Made by a program: the position numbers and the translations under genes. This document shows positions 1 through 12,441 of a DNA stretch of 64,000 nucleotides, piece after piece. Source of the stretch: Couchioplanes caeruleus (GTDB lineage: Bacteria; Actinomycetota; Actinomycetes; Mycobacteriales; Micromonosporaceae); assembly GCF_023499255.1 (NCBI RefSeq), contig NZ_CP092183.1:5576501-5640500 (forward strand). The letters run 5' to 3'. Within the stretch, counting starts at the first letter, position 1; every line of letters starts with the position of its first letter. Below the pieces are notes generated by a model that was not told the origin of the DNA, made no database searches, and was given only the letters and a program-made list of their open reading frames with translations.

Positions 1-1472
<1,472 letters not shown>

Positions 1473-1603
1473 GCCAGCACGGTACGCGACGGTACCCGCG
1501 GGGTGGCGGACGGAGAGCCCGCGCGCGCGGGACCTAAGCCCCTGGGACGGCACGGGGAACGGCCGCAGACTCGACGGAGGAACGCTGACGCGAGGAGGCG
1601 GCC

Positions 1604-4198
<2,595 letters not shown>

Positions 4199-4281
4199 CG
4201 CCGGCACACCCCCGTCGACGGCTCGCCGGCCGGGTCACCGCTGCGCGCGAGGGCTTCGCGTCCGCACGGGGGCCGGGCACG

Positions 4282-4734
4282 TCAACCGCCCGTGGCGATG
4301 ACCCCGTCGAACGCGAAGACGGGGTTGGGCACGTCGTGGCCGTGCGTATCGGTGATCGTCGCCAAGCCGATGATCTTGGATGGGCCACCGGCCACGTAGG
4401 ACGCGTCGGTCCGGACGGTGACCTCGAACTTGCCGTCCTGGTGCGCGCCGTGGCCGTCGGTCCAGCCCATCATGCAGATCCAGTCGGGCCCGGCCCCCAC
4501 GTCGGCGATCGTCGGGCCGCCCCGGTCGCAGGCCGCGACCGCGCCGACCGTCGCGGTGGTGATGCCCGGGACGCCGAGGATGGCGGCCTGCTGGACGTAC
4601 AGGTTGGCGAAGGTCGGGGCCAGGGCCCTTTCGAGCCCGGCTCTGGTGATGTCCGGCCGGCCGGCGGCGATGGTGCCCGCGAAGACGGCGGCGGACAGCG
4701 CCACGGCGAGGGTACGGGTGACGATCGAACGCAC
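4282..4734 (-). CDS. small exported protein of unknown function
   Basis: A 150-residue product with an N-terminal signal peptide: a basic start followed by a hydrophobic stretch ending in AGTIAAG. The mature part has two cysteines and no family I recognise. I chose GTG 4734 because GGAGG sits just before it, in the overlap with the end of the upstream permease gene, whose stop ends 2 bp away. It is the last gene of the exporter operon, so it is presumably exported and may serve or be handled by that transporter; that is inference from position only. Confidence 0.7.
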   Translation of the reverse strand: MRSIVTRTLAVALSAAVFAGTIAAGRPDITRAGLERALAPTFANLYVQQAAILGVPGITTATVGAVAACDRGGPTIADVGAGPDWICMMGWTDGHGAHQDGKFEVTVRTDASYVAGGPSKIIGLATITDTHGHDVPNPVFAFDGVIATGG

Positions 4735-4736
4735 GG

Positions 4737-5576
4737 TCAGCCTCCGGTGATGTCGCGGCGGCGCAGGGACAGGTACGCCCCGGCGAGGCAGAGCACGGTC
4801 CAGCCGGCGCTGACGGCCAGCCCGGTGGTCAGCGGGCCGGTGAACGGGCGCGCGGCGAACAGGCCGTGCCACGCCTCGAACGGGGTGGTCAGCAACAGCT
4901 TGCGGGTCAGGTCGAGGCCGCTGACGCTGCCGAGCAGTTGCATCGCGAAGCCGAGTACGACCGGGGCGGCGATGCCCAGCGCGGGATTGCGGGTCCGCAC
5001 GGACAGCAGCAGCGCCAGCGCGGTGAACCCCAGGATCGGCGGGATCGCGGTGGCCCACGCGGCGAGGATCAGCCGCAAAGCGGTGGCGGAGGCGATGCTC
5101 TGACCGCCGAGCCCGGTCAGCGGCTGGGTGCCGACGATCAGCAGGCCGGCACCGGTGGTGCTGCCGGCGAACACGGTCAGCACCAGCAGGTTGTAGCCGG
5201 CCGCGGTCAGGGCCTTGGCCCAGAACACCTGGGTCCGGCTCACCGAGCGGGTCAGCAGCGTCTTCCAGGTGCCGTGCTGGTCCTCGCCCGCGAAGATGTC
5301 GCCGGCGACCACGGCGGCCAGCAGCGGCAGCACCCATTGGGCCGCGAAGGCGAGCATGAGCAGCGGCACGGCGTACCCGCTGTCGTGGATGTGCCGGCCG
5401 TAGATGGTGTCCGACGGCGGCTGCTGCTGGCCGTCGAGGACCAGCACGACCACGACCGGGACGATCAGGGCGGCGGCGAGCAGGGCCCGGCTGCGGACCT
5501 GCGCGGCGAGCTTGACGACCTCCCAGCCCAGGGCCGCGCCCAGCCCGGGCGGTCGCGTGCCGGCAGTGCGGGTCAT
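4737..5576 (-). CDS. ABC-2 type exporter permease
   Basis: The membrane subunit of an ABC exporter, 279 residues, with about six hydrophobic segments separated by short polar loops. A conserved cytoplasmic patch (DQHGTWKTLLTRSVSR, about residues 97-112) is typical of ABC-2 permeases of the antibiotic/peptide export class. Its ATG overlaps the stop of the ATPase gene by four bases (ATGA), so the two are translationally coupled. It is followed after 2 bp by the small exported protein. The substrate cannot be told from sequence. Lantibiotic/bacitracin-type resistance exporters share this layout, and a two-component system lies 1.3 kb away. Confidence 0.9.
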   Translation of the reverse strand: MTRTAGTRPPGLGAALGWEVVKLAAQVRSRALLAAALIVPVVVVLVLDGQQQPPSDTIYGRHIHDSGYAVPLLMLAFAAQWVLPLLAAVVAGDIFAGEDQHGTWKTLLTRSVSRTQVFWAKALTAAGYNLLVLTVFAGSTTGAGLLIVGTQPLTGLGGQSIASATALRLILAAWATAIPPILGFTALALLLSVRTRNPALGIAAPVVLGFAMQLLGSVSGLDLTRKLLLTTPFEAWHGLFAARPFTGPLTTGLAVSAGWTVLCLAGAYLSLRRRDITGG

Positions 5577-6532
5577 CGGCCGGCTCCCGTCGCCGCCGGC
5601 TCACGTCCGGCTCCGGCTCCGGCTTCCGGTTCGGTGAGCATGAAGAACAGCGCCTCGAGCGGCGTCTCCCGCCGGGTCAGCCCGCGCAGCGAGATGCCGG
5701 CGCCGACCAGCGCGGCCACCAGCGCGTCGATCCGCGACTGCGGGCCGCCGACGGCGAGACCGCCGTCGGCGGGCCGGGTGACCTCCAGGCCACCGGTCAT
5801 GGCCAGCATGGCGGCCCGGTCGTCGTCGCCGGTGTGCAGCTCGTGGGCCTGTTCGGGGGCGCGGGCCCGCAGGGCGGCGATGGAGCCGTGGTGGACGACG
5901 GAGCCCGTACGCATGATCGTGACGTCGTTGCAGATCTCCTCCACCTCCGCCATGTCGTGGCTGGACAGCAGCACCGTGAGACCGCTCGCGGCGAGCCGTT
6001 TGATCAGCGCGCGCATGTCCCGGATGCCGGCCGGGTCCAGCCCGTTGGCGGGCTCGTCGAGCACCAGCAGCCGGGGATCGCGCAGGAGGGCGGCGGCGAC
6101 GCCGAGCCGCTGGCGCATGCCGAAGGAGTAGCCGCCCACCCTGTCGTGCCGGCGCTCGCGCAGGTCGACCGTCTCCAGCACCTCGTCGACGCGCGTACGG
6201 GCGGCGCCGCCGTCGAGCCCGGCGAGCAACTGAAGGTTCCGGCGTCCGGTGAGGCCGGGGTAGAACCGGGGGCTCTCGATGAACCCCGCGACACCGTCGA
6301 GGGCCCGGATCCCGTCGCGCTGCCAGGTACGGCCGAACAGCCGCACCGTACCGGCGTCCGGCCGGATCAGCCCGAACAGCATCCGCAGGAACGTGGTCTT
6401 GCCGGCGCCGTTGGGGCCCAGCACCCCGTACACCTCGCCCTGGCCGACCCGCAGGCTGAGCCGGTCGACCGCGGTGAGCGTGCCGAAGGTTTTCGTCAGG
6501 TCGGCCGCGTCGACCGCCGGGAGGTCACTCAT
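5573..6532 (-). CDS. ABC exporter ATP-binding protein
   Basis: The ATPase subunit of the exporter, 319 residues. Walker A is GPNGAGKTT (39-47). The signature motif is the variant SFGMRQR, and Walker B (LLVLDEP) is followed by the ANGLDPAGI D-loop, as in drug and lantibiotic exporters. The C-terminal 100 residues form the usual accessory domain. It is the first gene of a three-gene operon (ATPase, permease, exported protein). There is no Shine-Dalgarno before ATG 6532, but a TCTAGC -10 hexamer lies 10-15 bases upstream, so the transcript may be leaderless. A direct-repeat element ends the promoter upstream (see 6543-6575). Confidence 0.93.
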   Translation of the reverse strand: MSDLPAVDAADLTKTFGTLTAVDRLSLRVGQGEVYGVLGPNGAGKTTFLRMLFGLIRPDAGTVRLFGRTWQRDGIRALDGVAGFIESPRFYPGLTGRRNLQLLAGLDGGAARTRVDEVLETVDLRERRHDRVGGYSFGMRQRLGVAAALLRDPRLLVLDEPANGLDPAGIRDMRALIKRLAASGLTVLLSSHDMAEVEEICNDVTIMRTGSVVHHGSIAALRARAPEQAHELHTGDDDRAAMLAMTGGLEVTRPADGGLAVGGPQSRIDALVAALVGAGISLRGLTRRETPLEALFFMLTEPEAGAGAGREPAATGAGR

Positions 6533-6542
6533 GCCGGCCGAC

Positions 6543-6575
6543 GCTAGAGATCGAGCGTGAAAGGCGGATGAAGCC
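6543..6575 (-). promoter_or_regulatory. promoter of the ABC exporter operon with a direct-repeat regulator site
   Basis: On the minus strand, two TTCA-type half sites with an 11-bp period (TTCATCC, then TTTCAC) occupy 6558-6575. A TCTAGC -10 box follows at 6543-6548, close to the ATPase start. The 18 bp at 6558-6575 match 7803-7820 at 16 positions. An 11-bp direct repeat just upstream of -10 is the layout used by OmpR/PhoB regulators as activators. The regulator encoded at 7882 is the obvious candidate; that link is inference. Confidence 0.6.
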
Positions 6576-7751
6576 TCACCCTTGCGTGCGCCCCGCCGTG
6601 GGCGCCCGCGTCAGCACCAGCGCGGCGCCGGCCGCGACGGGGATCGCCAGCGCCGCGAAACCGAGGGCGAGAGCGGCCAGCGAGGCCACGCCCGCCACGA
6701 GCAGCGGGCCGCCCGCGTCCCCGAGTTCCCGGCCCAGCTCGGCCGCGCCCATCGTCTGCCCGAGCCGCTCCGGCGGGGTGCCGGCCGCCAGAGCCGCGAA
6801 ACCCAGCGGCGTGACCAGGCCCGTGCCGGCGCCGATGAGCACGGCCGCGGTCAGCACGCCGGCCAGGCCGGGCAGCATCGCGGCGGCCAGCCCGGCGGCG
6901 GTGAGCGCCAGCCCCGCGCCCAGCCCGGACCGGCTCGTCAGCCGTCCGGCGTCGAGCGCCCGGCCGGCGCGCGGCTGCACCAGGGCGGCGCAGGCGGCCA
7001 GCACGGACACGGCGGCGCCGGTGGCGACCGTACCCAGGCCGGCGGCCCGGCCGGAGACCGGCAGGAACCCGACGCCGACCGACAGGGCCGCCGTCGCGGC
7101 CGCCAGCGCCGCGGTCGGTGCGAGGAAGGCGGGCGCGCTCAGCCGCCGGGCCAGGTCCAGCACGGTCTGCCGGGTCTTCGGCAGCGGCGCGACGACGGGC
7201 ACGCCGAGCGCCGCCCATCCGGCCACGACGGCGGCCAGCACCGCCAGCACCGTGAAGATCAGGCGCAGGCCGCCGCCCCACGCCAGGACCCCGCCGAGCA
7301 GCGGGCCGAGGGTGTAGCCGACGGACTTCCAGAAGCCGTACGAGCCGAACGCCCGGCCCTGCCGCGCTGCCGGGTTCAGCCGCGCGACCAGCGCCGACGC
7401 CGCCGGGGAGAACGCGGACGCCGCGGCGCCCTGGCCGAGGCGTGCGGCCCACAGCCAGCCGGGGCTGCCGGCGGCGGCGTACAGCGCCGAGGCGAGCGCG
7501 AAGCCGATCAGGCCGCCCAGCAGCACCGGGCGGGCGCCGACCCGGTCGGCGAGCGCGCCGAAAAGGGGCTTGAGCAGCACCTCCGCGCCGTCGTACAGGG
7601 CGAGGAGGCCGCCGAGCACCAGCAGCGAGGTGACCGCGTCCGCGGAGAAGCCGCCCAGGTTCGCCGCGACCGCGTGCGCGCCGAACGCCGTGGTGAAACC
7701 GGCCGCGTACAGGGGCCACATCGAGCGGCCCGTTGCCGGTCTGCGGGTCAT
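6576..7751 (-). CDS. MFS transporter
   Basis: A major facilitator, 391 residues with about 12 hydrophobic segments. It has the cytoplasmic loop motif GALADRVGARPVLLGG after helix 2 (about residues 65-80), which is the classic MFS signature. Its substrate is unknown; the composition and length fit drug or sugar efflux pumps. I chose ATG 7751, where the hydrophobic N-terminus begins. It lies between the exporter operon and the divergent two-component genes, and the shared direct-repeat element at 7803-7820 is 52-69 bp upstream in the same orientation as at the exporter promoter. It is therefore probably part of the same regulon. Confidence 0.87.
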   Translation of the reverse strand: MTRRPATGRSMWPLYAAGFTTAFGAHAVAANLGGFSADAVTSLLVLGGLLALYDGAEVLLKPLFGALADRVGARPVLLGGLIGFALASALYAAAGSPGWLWAARLGQGAAASAFSPAASALVARLNPAARQGRAFGSYGFWKSVGYTLGPLLGGVLAWGGGLRLIFTVLAVLAAVVAGWAALGVPVVAPLPKTRQTVLDLARRLSAPAFLAPTAALAAATAALSVGVGFLPVSGRAAGLGTVATGAAVSVLAACAALVQPRAGRALDAGRLTSRSGLGAGLALTAAGLAAAMLPGLAGVLTAAVLIGAGTGLVTPLGFAALAAGTPPERLGQTMGAAELGRELGDAGGPLLVAGVASLAALALGFAALAIPVAAGAALVLTRAPTAGRTQG

Positions 7752-7802
7752 GCGCGCCAGTCTCCCAGCATCGGGCCGTCCGCGGCGGATGCCCCGGCCG
7801 GA

Positions 7803-7820
7803 TGAAAGCTGGATGAAGCC
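7803..7820 (-). promoter_or_regulatory. direct-repeat regulator site between the MFS and two-component genes
   Basis: On the minus strand this reads TTCATCC-AGCT-TTCATCC if extended to 7801, a perfect 7-bp direct repeat with an 11-bp period. The core matches the exporter promoter element at 6558-6575 in 16 of 18 positions. It sits in the 130-bp divergent spacer, so it can serve the MFS gene, the response-regulator gene, or both. Confidence 0.6.
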
Positions 7821-7881
7821 GGCGGCGGGGCATGATGCACTACGGGCCACGGCGGACACGGCAGCGGAGGAGGACCGTAGA

Positions 7882-8559
7882 GTGCGGGTGCTGGTCGTGG
7901 AGGATGAACGCCGCCTGGCCGAGCTGCTCGCCCGCGGCTTGCGCGAGGCCGGCCACACCGCCGAGGTCCGCCACACCGGCGGCGAGGGCCTGCTGGAGGC
8001 GACCGGCGGCGCCTACGACACCGTCGTGCTCGACGTGATGCTGCCCGGGCTGGACGGCCTCGCCGTGTGCCGGGCACTGCGCGAGCGCGGGGTCCGCGTA
8101 CCCGTGCTCATGCTCACGGCCCGCGGCGAGGTGCCCGACCGCGTCGCCGGCCTCGACGCCGGCTCCGACGACTACCTGGCGAAGCCGTTCTCCTTCGACG
8201 AGCTGCTCGCCCGCCTGCGGGCCCTGCACCGCCGCGCCACCGACCCGGCCGCGACCCGGCTGCAGGCCGGTGACCTGCGCCTCGAGGCCGGCTCCCGGCG
8301 CGTGTTCCGCGGTGACGTGGAGATCGAGCTGTCCGCCCGCGAGTTCGACATCCTCGCGCTGCTGCTGACCCGCGCCGGGCAGTGCGTCACCCGCTACCAG
8401 ATTCTCGACGAGGTGTGGGACGGCGAGACGGACCTGCGCTCCAACGTCATCGACGTGTACGTCGCGAGCCTGCGCGCCAAGGTGGACAAGCCGTTCGGCC
8501 GGCACGCCATCACCACCCTGCGCGGCGCCGGCTACCGGCTCGAACCCGGCGGAGGATGA
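7882..8559 (+). CDS. OmpR/PhoB-family response regulator
   Basis: A DNA-binding response regulator, 225 residues. The receiver carries phospho-acceptor Asp51 (VLDVMLPG), switch Thr79 and Lys101 (AKPFSF). The C-terminal winged helix (about 128-223) has the usual SAREFDILALLL and GAGYRL ends. GTG 7882 is preceded by GGAGGAGG at the right distance; the longer reading frame upstream has no site. The kinase gene follows after 3 bp. The tandem 11-bp direct repeats upstream of this gene, of the MFS gene and of the ABC exporter are the type of site this subfamily binds. Confidence 0.95.
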   Translation: MRVLVVEDERRLAELLARGLREAGHTAEVRHTGGEGLLEATGGAYDTVVLDVMLPGLDGLAVCRALRERGVRVPVLMLTARGEVPDRVAGLDAGSDDYLAKPFSFDELLARLRALHRRATDPAATRLQAGDLRLEAGSRRVFRGDVEIELSAREFDILALLLTRAGQCVTRYQILDEVWDGETDLRSNVIDVYVASLRAKVDKPFGRHAITTLRGAGYRLEPGGG

Positions 8560-8562
8560 CCG

Positions 8563-9960
8563 ATGGCCCTGCCGCACCGCCGGCCCGGGTGGCGCCGCCT
8601 GCCGGTGCGGGTACGCCTCATCGCCGGCTTCGCCACCGCCATGCTCGTGGTGCTGGCCGGCGCCGGGGCCTTCGTCTACCTGCGCGTGCGCTACGCCCTC
8701 GACCTGCGCCTCGACGAGGATCTCAGCGCCCAGGCGACGCAGCTCGCCGGCTCGGTCACGCGGGGCGGCCCGCCCGCCGTCTCCCCGGGCACCGGTTACC
8801 AGTTGCTCGACGCCACCGGCCACGTCGTTGCGGCCGGCCCCGGCCTGAGCGGTACGTCGCTGCTGAGCCCGGAGCAGGCTTCGGCGGCCCGTACGCACCC
8901 GCTCCGCGCCGACCGCGGTGACCTGTTCCCGATCCGCGCCGGCGCCCTGCGCCTGTACGCCGTACCGCTGGCCGCGGCCGGGGACGGACGGGCGGTGACC
9001 GCGGTGGTCGCCGTACGCCGCGATCAGCGCGACGAGGCCCTGCGTGAGCTGATCGGACAGCTCGTCCTGGCGAACCTGGCCGCGCTCGCCGTCGCCTCGC
9101 TGGTCGGCTACCGGCTCACCCGGGCCGCCCTCGCGCCGGTCGAGCGGTACCGCACCGAGGCCGCCCGCATCGCCGGCGGCGCGGACCGGCTGCGTCTCGC
9201 CGTGCCGGCGCACACCGACGACGAGATCACCCGCCTCGGGCACACCCTCAACGAGATGCTCGCCGCGCTCGAGGCCGCGCTGGAGCGGGAGCGGCAGTTC
9301 GTGCACGACGCCAGCCACGAGCTGCGGACGCCGCTGACGCTCATGAGCACCGAGATCGAGCTCGCGCTGCGCCGCCCCCGCACCGCGGCCGAGCTGGAGG
9401 AGACGCTGCGCAACGTCGCGGCAGATGCCGGCCGGCTCCGCACCCTGGCAGACACGCTGCTCACCGCCGGCGTCCAGCCGCCACCCGCGCCGGGCGCCAC
9501 GGTGGATCTCGCCGTGTTGGCGACCGAGGTCGCCGCCCACTACCCGCAGATCCGCGCCGATCATCACGGGCCCGTCCCAGCGCGCGGTGACGCCGTACGC
9601 CTGCGGCAGATCCTCGTCAACCTGCTCGACAACGCCACCCGGCACGGAGGCCCGCCGGTCACGGTGTCCACGGGGCATGCCGGCGCTGCCGCGTACCTGC
9701 GGGTGCACGACCACGGCCCCGGCATGGACCCGGCGTTCCTCGCCCGCGCGACGGCGCGGTTCACCCGGGCGGACTCCGCCCGGACCACGCCGGGCACCGG
9801 CCTCGGACTCGCGGTCGTCGACGCCGTCGTCACCGCCCACGGCGGCCTGCTGCGCCTGTGCAGCAACGGCGTGCACCACCGCAGCGGCACCGACGACCTC
9901 CCGGCCTGCGAGCACCCCGCCGGCGGAACAACCGTCACCGTGCTGCTGTCGTCGCCGTGA
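8563..9960 (+). CDS. sensor histidine kinase, partner of the upstream regulator
   Basis: 465 residues. A first membrane helix spans about 18-38, an extracellular sensor of about 110 residues follows, and the second helix is near 168-188. Then come HAMP, HisKA with His252 (HDASHELRTPL), and an ATPase domain with N-box (NLLDNATRHG) and G boxes (DHGPGM, GTGLGLAVV). The C-terminus carries a polar insert with a Cys (SNGVHHRSGTDDLPAC) before the last strand. It is co-transcribed with the regulator. Together they probably sense an envelope-active compound and control the neighbouring pumps, which is inferred from the shared promoter element. Confidence 0.94.
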   Translation: MALPHRRPGWRRLPVRVRLIAGFATAMLVVLAGAGAFVYLRVRYALDLRLDEDLSAQATQLAGSVTRGGPPAVSPGTGYQLLDATGHVVAAGPGLSGTSLLSPEQASAARTHPLRADRGDLFPIRAGALRLYAVPLAAAGDGRAVTAVVAVRRDQRDEALRELIGQLVLANLAALAVASLVGYRLTRAALAPVERYRTEAARIAGGADRLRLAVPAHTDDEITRLGHTLNEMLAALEAALERERQFVHDASHELRTPLTLMSTEIELALRRPRTAAELEETLRNVAADAGRLRTLADTLLTAGVQPPPAPGATVDLAVLATEVAAHYPQIRADHHGPVPARGDAVRLRQILVNLLDNATRHGGPPVTVSTGHAGAAAYLRVHDHGPGMDPAFLARATARFTRADSARTTPGTGLGLAVVDAVVTAHGGLLRLCSNGVHHRSGTDDLPACEHPAGGTTVTVLLSSP

Positions 9961-10047
9961 GGTCGCGGCCCGGTTGCCATCCGTACGGGTTCCTCACTCG
10001 CGCCCGCCCCCGGCCGACGAGCCTGTCAGACGGTCCCGGGAGGAAAC

Positions 10048-10704
10048 GTGATGGTGAAGCTTCGCATCGGCGCGACGGTGGGCGTCCTGGCCTGCGCTCT
10101 GCAGGTGAGCCTGTCCGGCTGCGCCGCCACGGCCACCACGGCCGGCACCGCGGCACCCCCGGCCCGCAGCGTCTCGCCGGCGCCTGCGCTGCCCGTGATC
10201 GTCGCCGTGACCCCCAAGCCGCGCACCCCGGCGCCCTCGGTGAGCAACACGGGCACGGCCTGGCCGGCGATGCTGGCCTCGCTCTCCGGCTACGGGCAGT
10301 GGCTGCTGGCCAACCCGGATCCGGCGAAGGTGGGGACCATCGCGGCACCCGGCTGCGCCGTGTACGACCTGATCTCCGAGCAGGCCGACGGGCTGCTGCG
10401 GGACAAGGCCTACGTGCGGCCCGCGAAGGTCACCTTCGGCACGGTCGTCGGTCCCTCCCCCGCCGCCGGTACGCCCGTCTCCGCGCTCGGCGGGCACGTG
10501 ACCCTCGACGTCACCGTGTCACGCCCCGCGGAGGCGGTCCTCAGCCGCACCGGCGCCAGGCCGATCACCTCCTTCCCGCCGCTCGCCACCACGGGCCTGC
10601 AGATCACCCTCGTGCAGGGCTCGGACGGCCGGTGGCGACTGTGCACGGCCGACGCGCAGGACGACACCGCCGCGGCGGACGATCCGTCGGTGCCGTTCCT
10701 CTGA
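10048..10704 (+). CDS. putative lipoprotein
   Basis: 218 residues with a lipoprotein signal: a basic start, a hydrophobic core and the lipobox LSGC (Cys near residue 26). A Thr/Ala/Pro-rich linker leads to an exported domain of about 150 residues. I do not recognise the domain; its plan (an all-beta segment ending in a short acidic tail) resembles secreted actinobacterial proteins of unknown role. GGGAGG precedes the start; both GTG 10048 and ATG 10051 are possible. It lies 87 bp downstream of the kinase gene and could be part of that operon. Confidence 0.75.
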   Translation: MMVKLRIGATVGVLACALQVSLSGCAATATTAGTAAPPARSVSPAPALPVIVAVTPKPRTPAPSVSNTGTAWPAMLASLSGYGQWLLANPDPAKVGTIAAPGCAVYDLISEQADGLLRDKAYVRPAKVTFGTVVGPSPAAGTPVSALGGHVTLDVTVSRPAEAVLSRTGARPITSFPPLATTGLQITLVQGSDGRWRLCTADAQDDTAAADDPSVPFL

Positions 10705-10721
10705 CGCATCCGATCCGGACA

Positions 10722-10766
10722 CGCCCCGACCGGACGCGACCCGACCCGACGCGCCCCGACCAGACG
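10722..10766. repeat. two-copy direct repeat in an intergenic C-rich stretch
   Basis: The 15-mer CGCCCCGACCGGACG (10722-10736) recurs at 10752-10766 with one change, exactly 30 bp apart, in a run of degenerate CGACCCGAC-like repeats. It lies between the lipoprotein gene and the calcium-binding protein gene. No function is evident. Confidence 0.5.
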
Positions 10767-10887
10767 GGCCGGCGCCCGGTGCAGGTCCGGAGCGGTCCGG
10801 TTGCGATGGCCTCCAAGATCATCGAGGCAGCACGGAGGGCCTTACGGTGATCACTCCACGTGACGCCGCGAGAGAAGGACCCCCCGC

Positions 10888-11738
10888 GTGAACCACCGTC
10901 GGAACCTGCGGATCGCGCCGCGGCTGCAGCCGCCACCCTCACCACGCTGTCGATGTCCGGCACGGCCATGGCCGCCAAGGCGCACAAGCCCAAACCGGCC
11001 GCACCCGCCGTACGCGACAGCGACCACGACGGCATGCCGGACCGGTGGGAGAAGGCCAACGGGCTCAACGCCCGCCGCAACGACGCCAGGGCCGACCGCG
11101 ACCGCGACGGCCTGCGCAACCTTGCCGAGTACCGGGCCGGCACCAGCGCGCGGACGGCCGACACCGACCACGACGGCATGCCCGACGGCTGGGAGGTGGC
11201 CCACCGGCTCCGGCCCACCCGCGGCGACGCGGGCGGCGACCTCGACGGCGACGGGCTGAGCAACCGGCACGAGTACGACCTCGGCGACGACCCCCGCGAG
11301 GCCGACAGCGACCACGACGGCGTCTCCGACGGTGACGAGGACAGCGACGACGACGGGGCCGACGACCGTGACGAGCTCGACGCCGGCGAGGACCCGCGCG
11401 ACCCCGACCAGGACGACGACGGCATCCCGGACGGCGAGGACAACGCCGGCACCGTCACCGCGTACGACGCGGCGACCGGCGCGCTCACGGTCGGGTCGGT
11501 GGACGGCATGACCGTCACGGTAACCGTCACCGAGGACACGGAGATCCGCTGGTACCGGCGCTCGGCCGCCTGCCCCGCTCCCGCCACGGCCGGCGACCTC
11601 ACCCCGGGCCGCACAGTGCACCGGCTCGACGTCGACGGGGACGACGGCGAGGACGGCGATGACCACGAGCGCGGGGACGACCACGAGGGCGGCGACGACG
11701 CGCTCACGGCCGAGAAGATCAGCCTCTCCTGCGGGTGA
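10888..11738 (+). CDS. secreted thrombospondin type-3 repeat calcium-binding protein, apparent frameshift in the signal peptide
   Basis: The product carries about six acidic calcium-binding repeats of the form D-x-D-x-DG (DSDHDGMPD, DTDHDGMPD, DLDGDGLSN, DSDHDGVSD, DQDDDGIPD), then a beta-rich segment and an Asp/Gly/Glu-rich tail. GTG 10888 follows GAAGGA and starts a basic N-terminus, but the hydrophobic core and AMA-type cleavage site lie in another frame. A one-base insertion near 10917-10922 would join them into a normal Sec signal peptide. The only in-frame start, GTG 10860, has no ribosome binding site and gives a hydrophilic N-terminus. So either the gene is broken or the GC-rich sequence here has a base error. 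Confidence 0.7.
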
Positions 11739-11823
11739 CCGGCGCGCCCCGGCGGGACCTCGGGCCGCGGCGTCGGCCCGGGTTACCGGCATCCCGGCCC
11801 GGCATGCCCCCTAGGCTGGCCGG

Positions 11824-12441
11824 ATGACGTGGCTCGACGCGATCGGCTGGACAGGTTCGGCGCTGCTGGTGTGGTCGCTGCTGCAGAGCCGGCTCCTGCG
11901 GCTGCGCGCCCTCAACCTGGTCGGCTGCCTGGTGCTCATCGGCTTCAACGCGGCCCTGGGCGTGTGGCCCATGGTGGGGCTCAACGTGGTGCTCGCGATC
12001 ATCAACGTCTGGTACCTGGCCCGGATGGTGACCAGCCGGCACGACGAGCGGGCGTACCGGGTGGTGGAGGTACGCCCCGACGGCGACATGCTGCGGCACG
12101 TGCTGGAGCTGCACCACGACGACATCGTGCGGTTCAATCCCGGCTTCCGTCCCGAGTCCGGCGAGGGGCGGGCCGCGTACCTGATCGTCAACGGCGACGA
12201 GATCGTCGGGGTCGTGCTGTTCCGGCCGGATGCGGGCGTCGCGCGGGTCGAGCTGGACTACGTGACCCAGCGGTACCGGGACTTCACCCCGGGCGAGTTC
12301 GTGTACCGGCGCAGTCACCTGTTCACCGACCGCGCCTGCCGGACCGTCGTGACGCCGCCCGGCATGCTGGCGCCGTACTACGACCGGCTCGGTTTCCGCC
12401 GCGAGGACGAGTCCTACGTTCTCGATCTCGCCGGGCGCTGA
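11824..12441 (+). CDS. YgjV-like membrane protein with a C-terminal acetyltransferase-like domain
   Basis: 205 residues. The first 75 form three hydrophobic helices like the YgjV inner-membrane family. The remaining 125 are soluble and resemble a GNAT fold, ending in APYYDRLGFRRED, which looks like the last GNAT strand-helix unit. No acetyl-CoA loop can be confirmed by eye. ATG 11824 is the natural start. The stop overlaps the convergent Ppx/GppA gene by 28 bp. Function unknown. Confidence 0.7.
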   Translation: MTWLDAIGWTGSALLVWSLLQSRLLRLRALNLVGCLVLIGFNAALGVWPMVGLNVVLAIINVWYLARMVTSRHDERAYRVVEVRPDGDMLRHVLELHHDDIVRFNPGFRPESGEGRAAYLIVNGDEIVGVVLFRPDAGVARVELDYVTQRYRDFTPGEFVYRRSHLFTDRACRTVVTPPGMLAPYYDRLGFRREDESYVLDLAGR

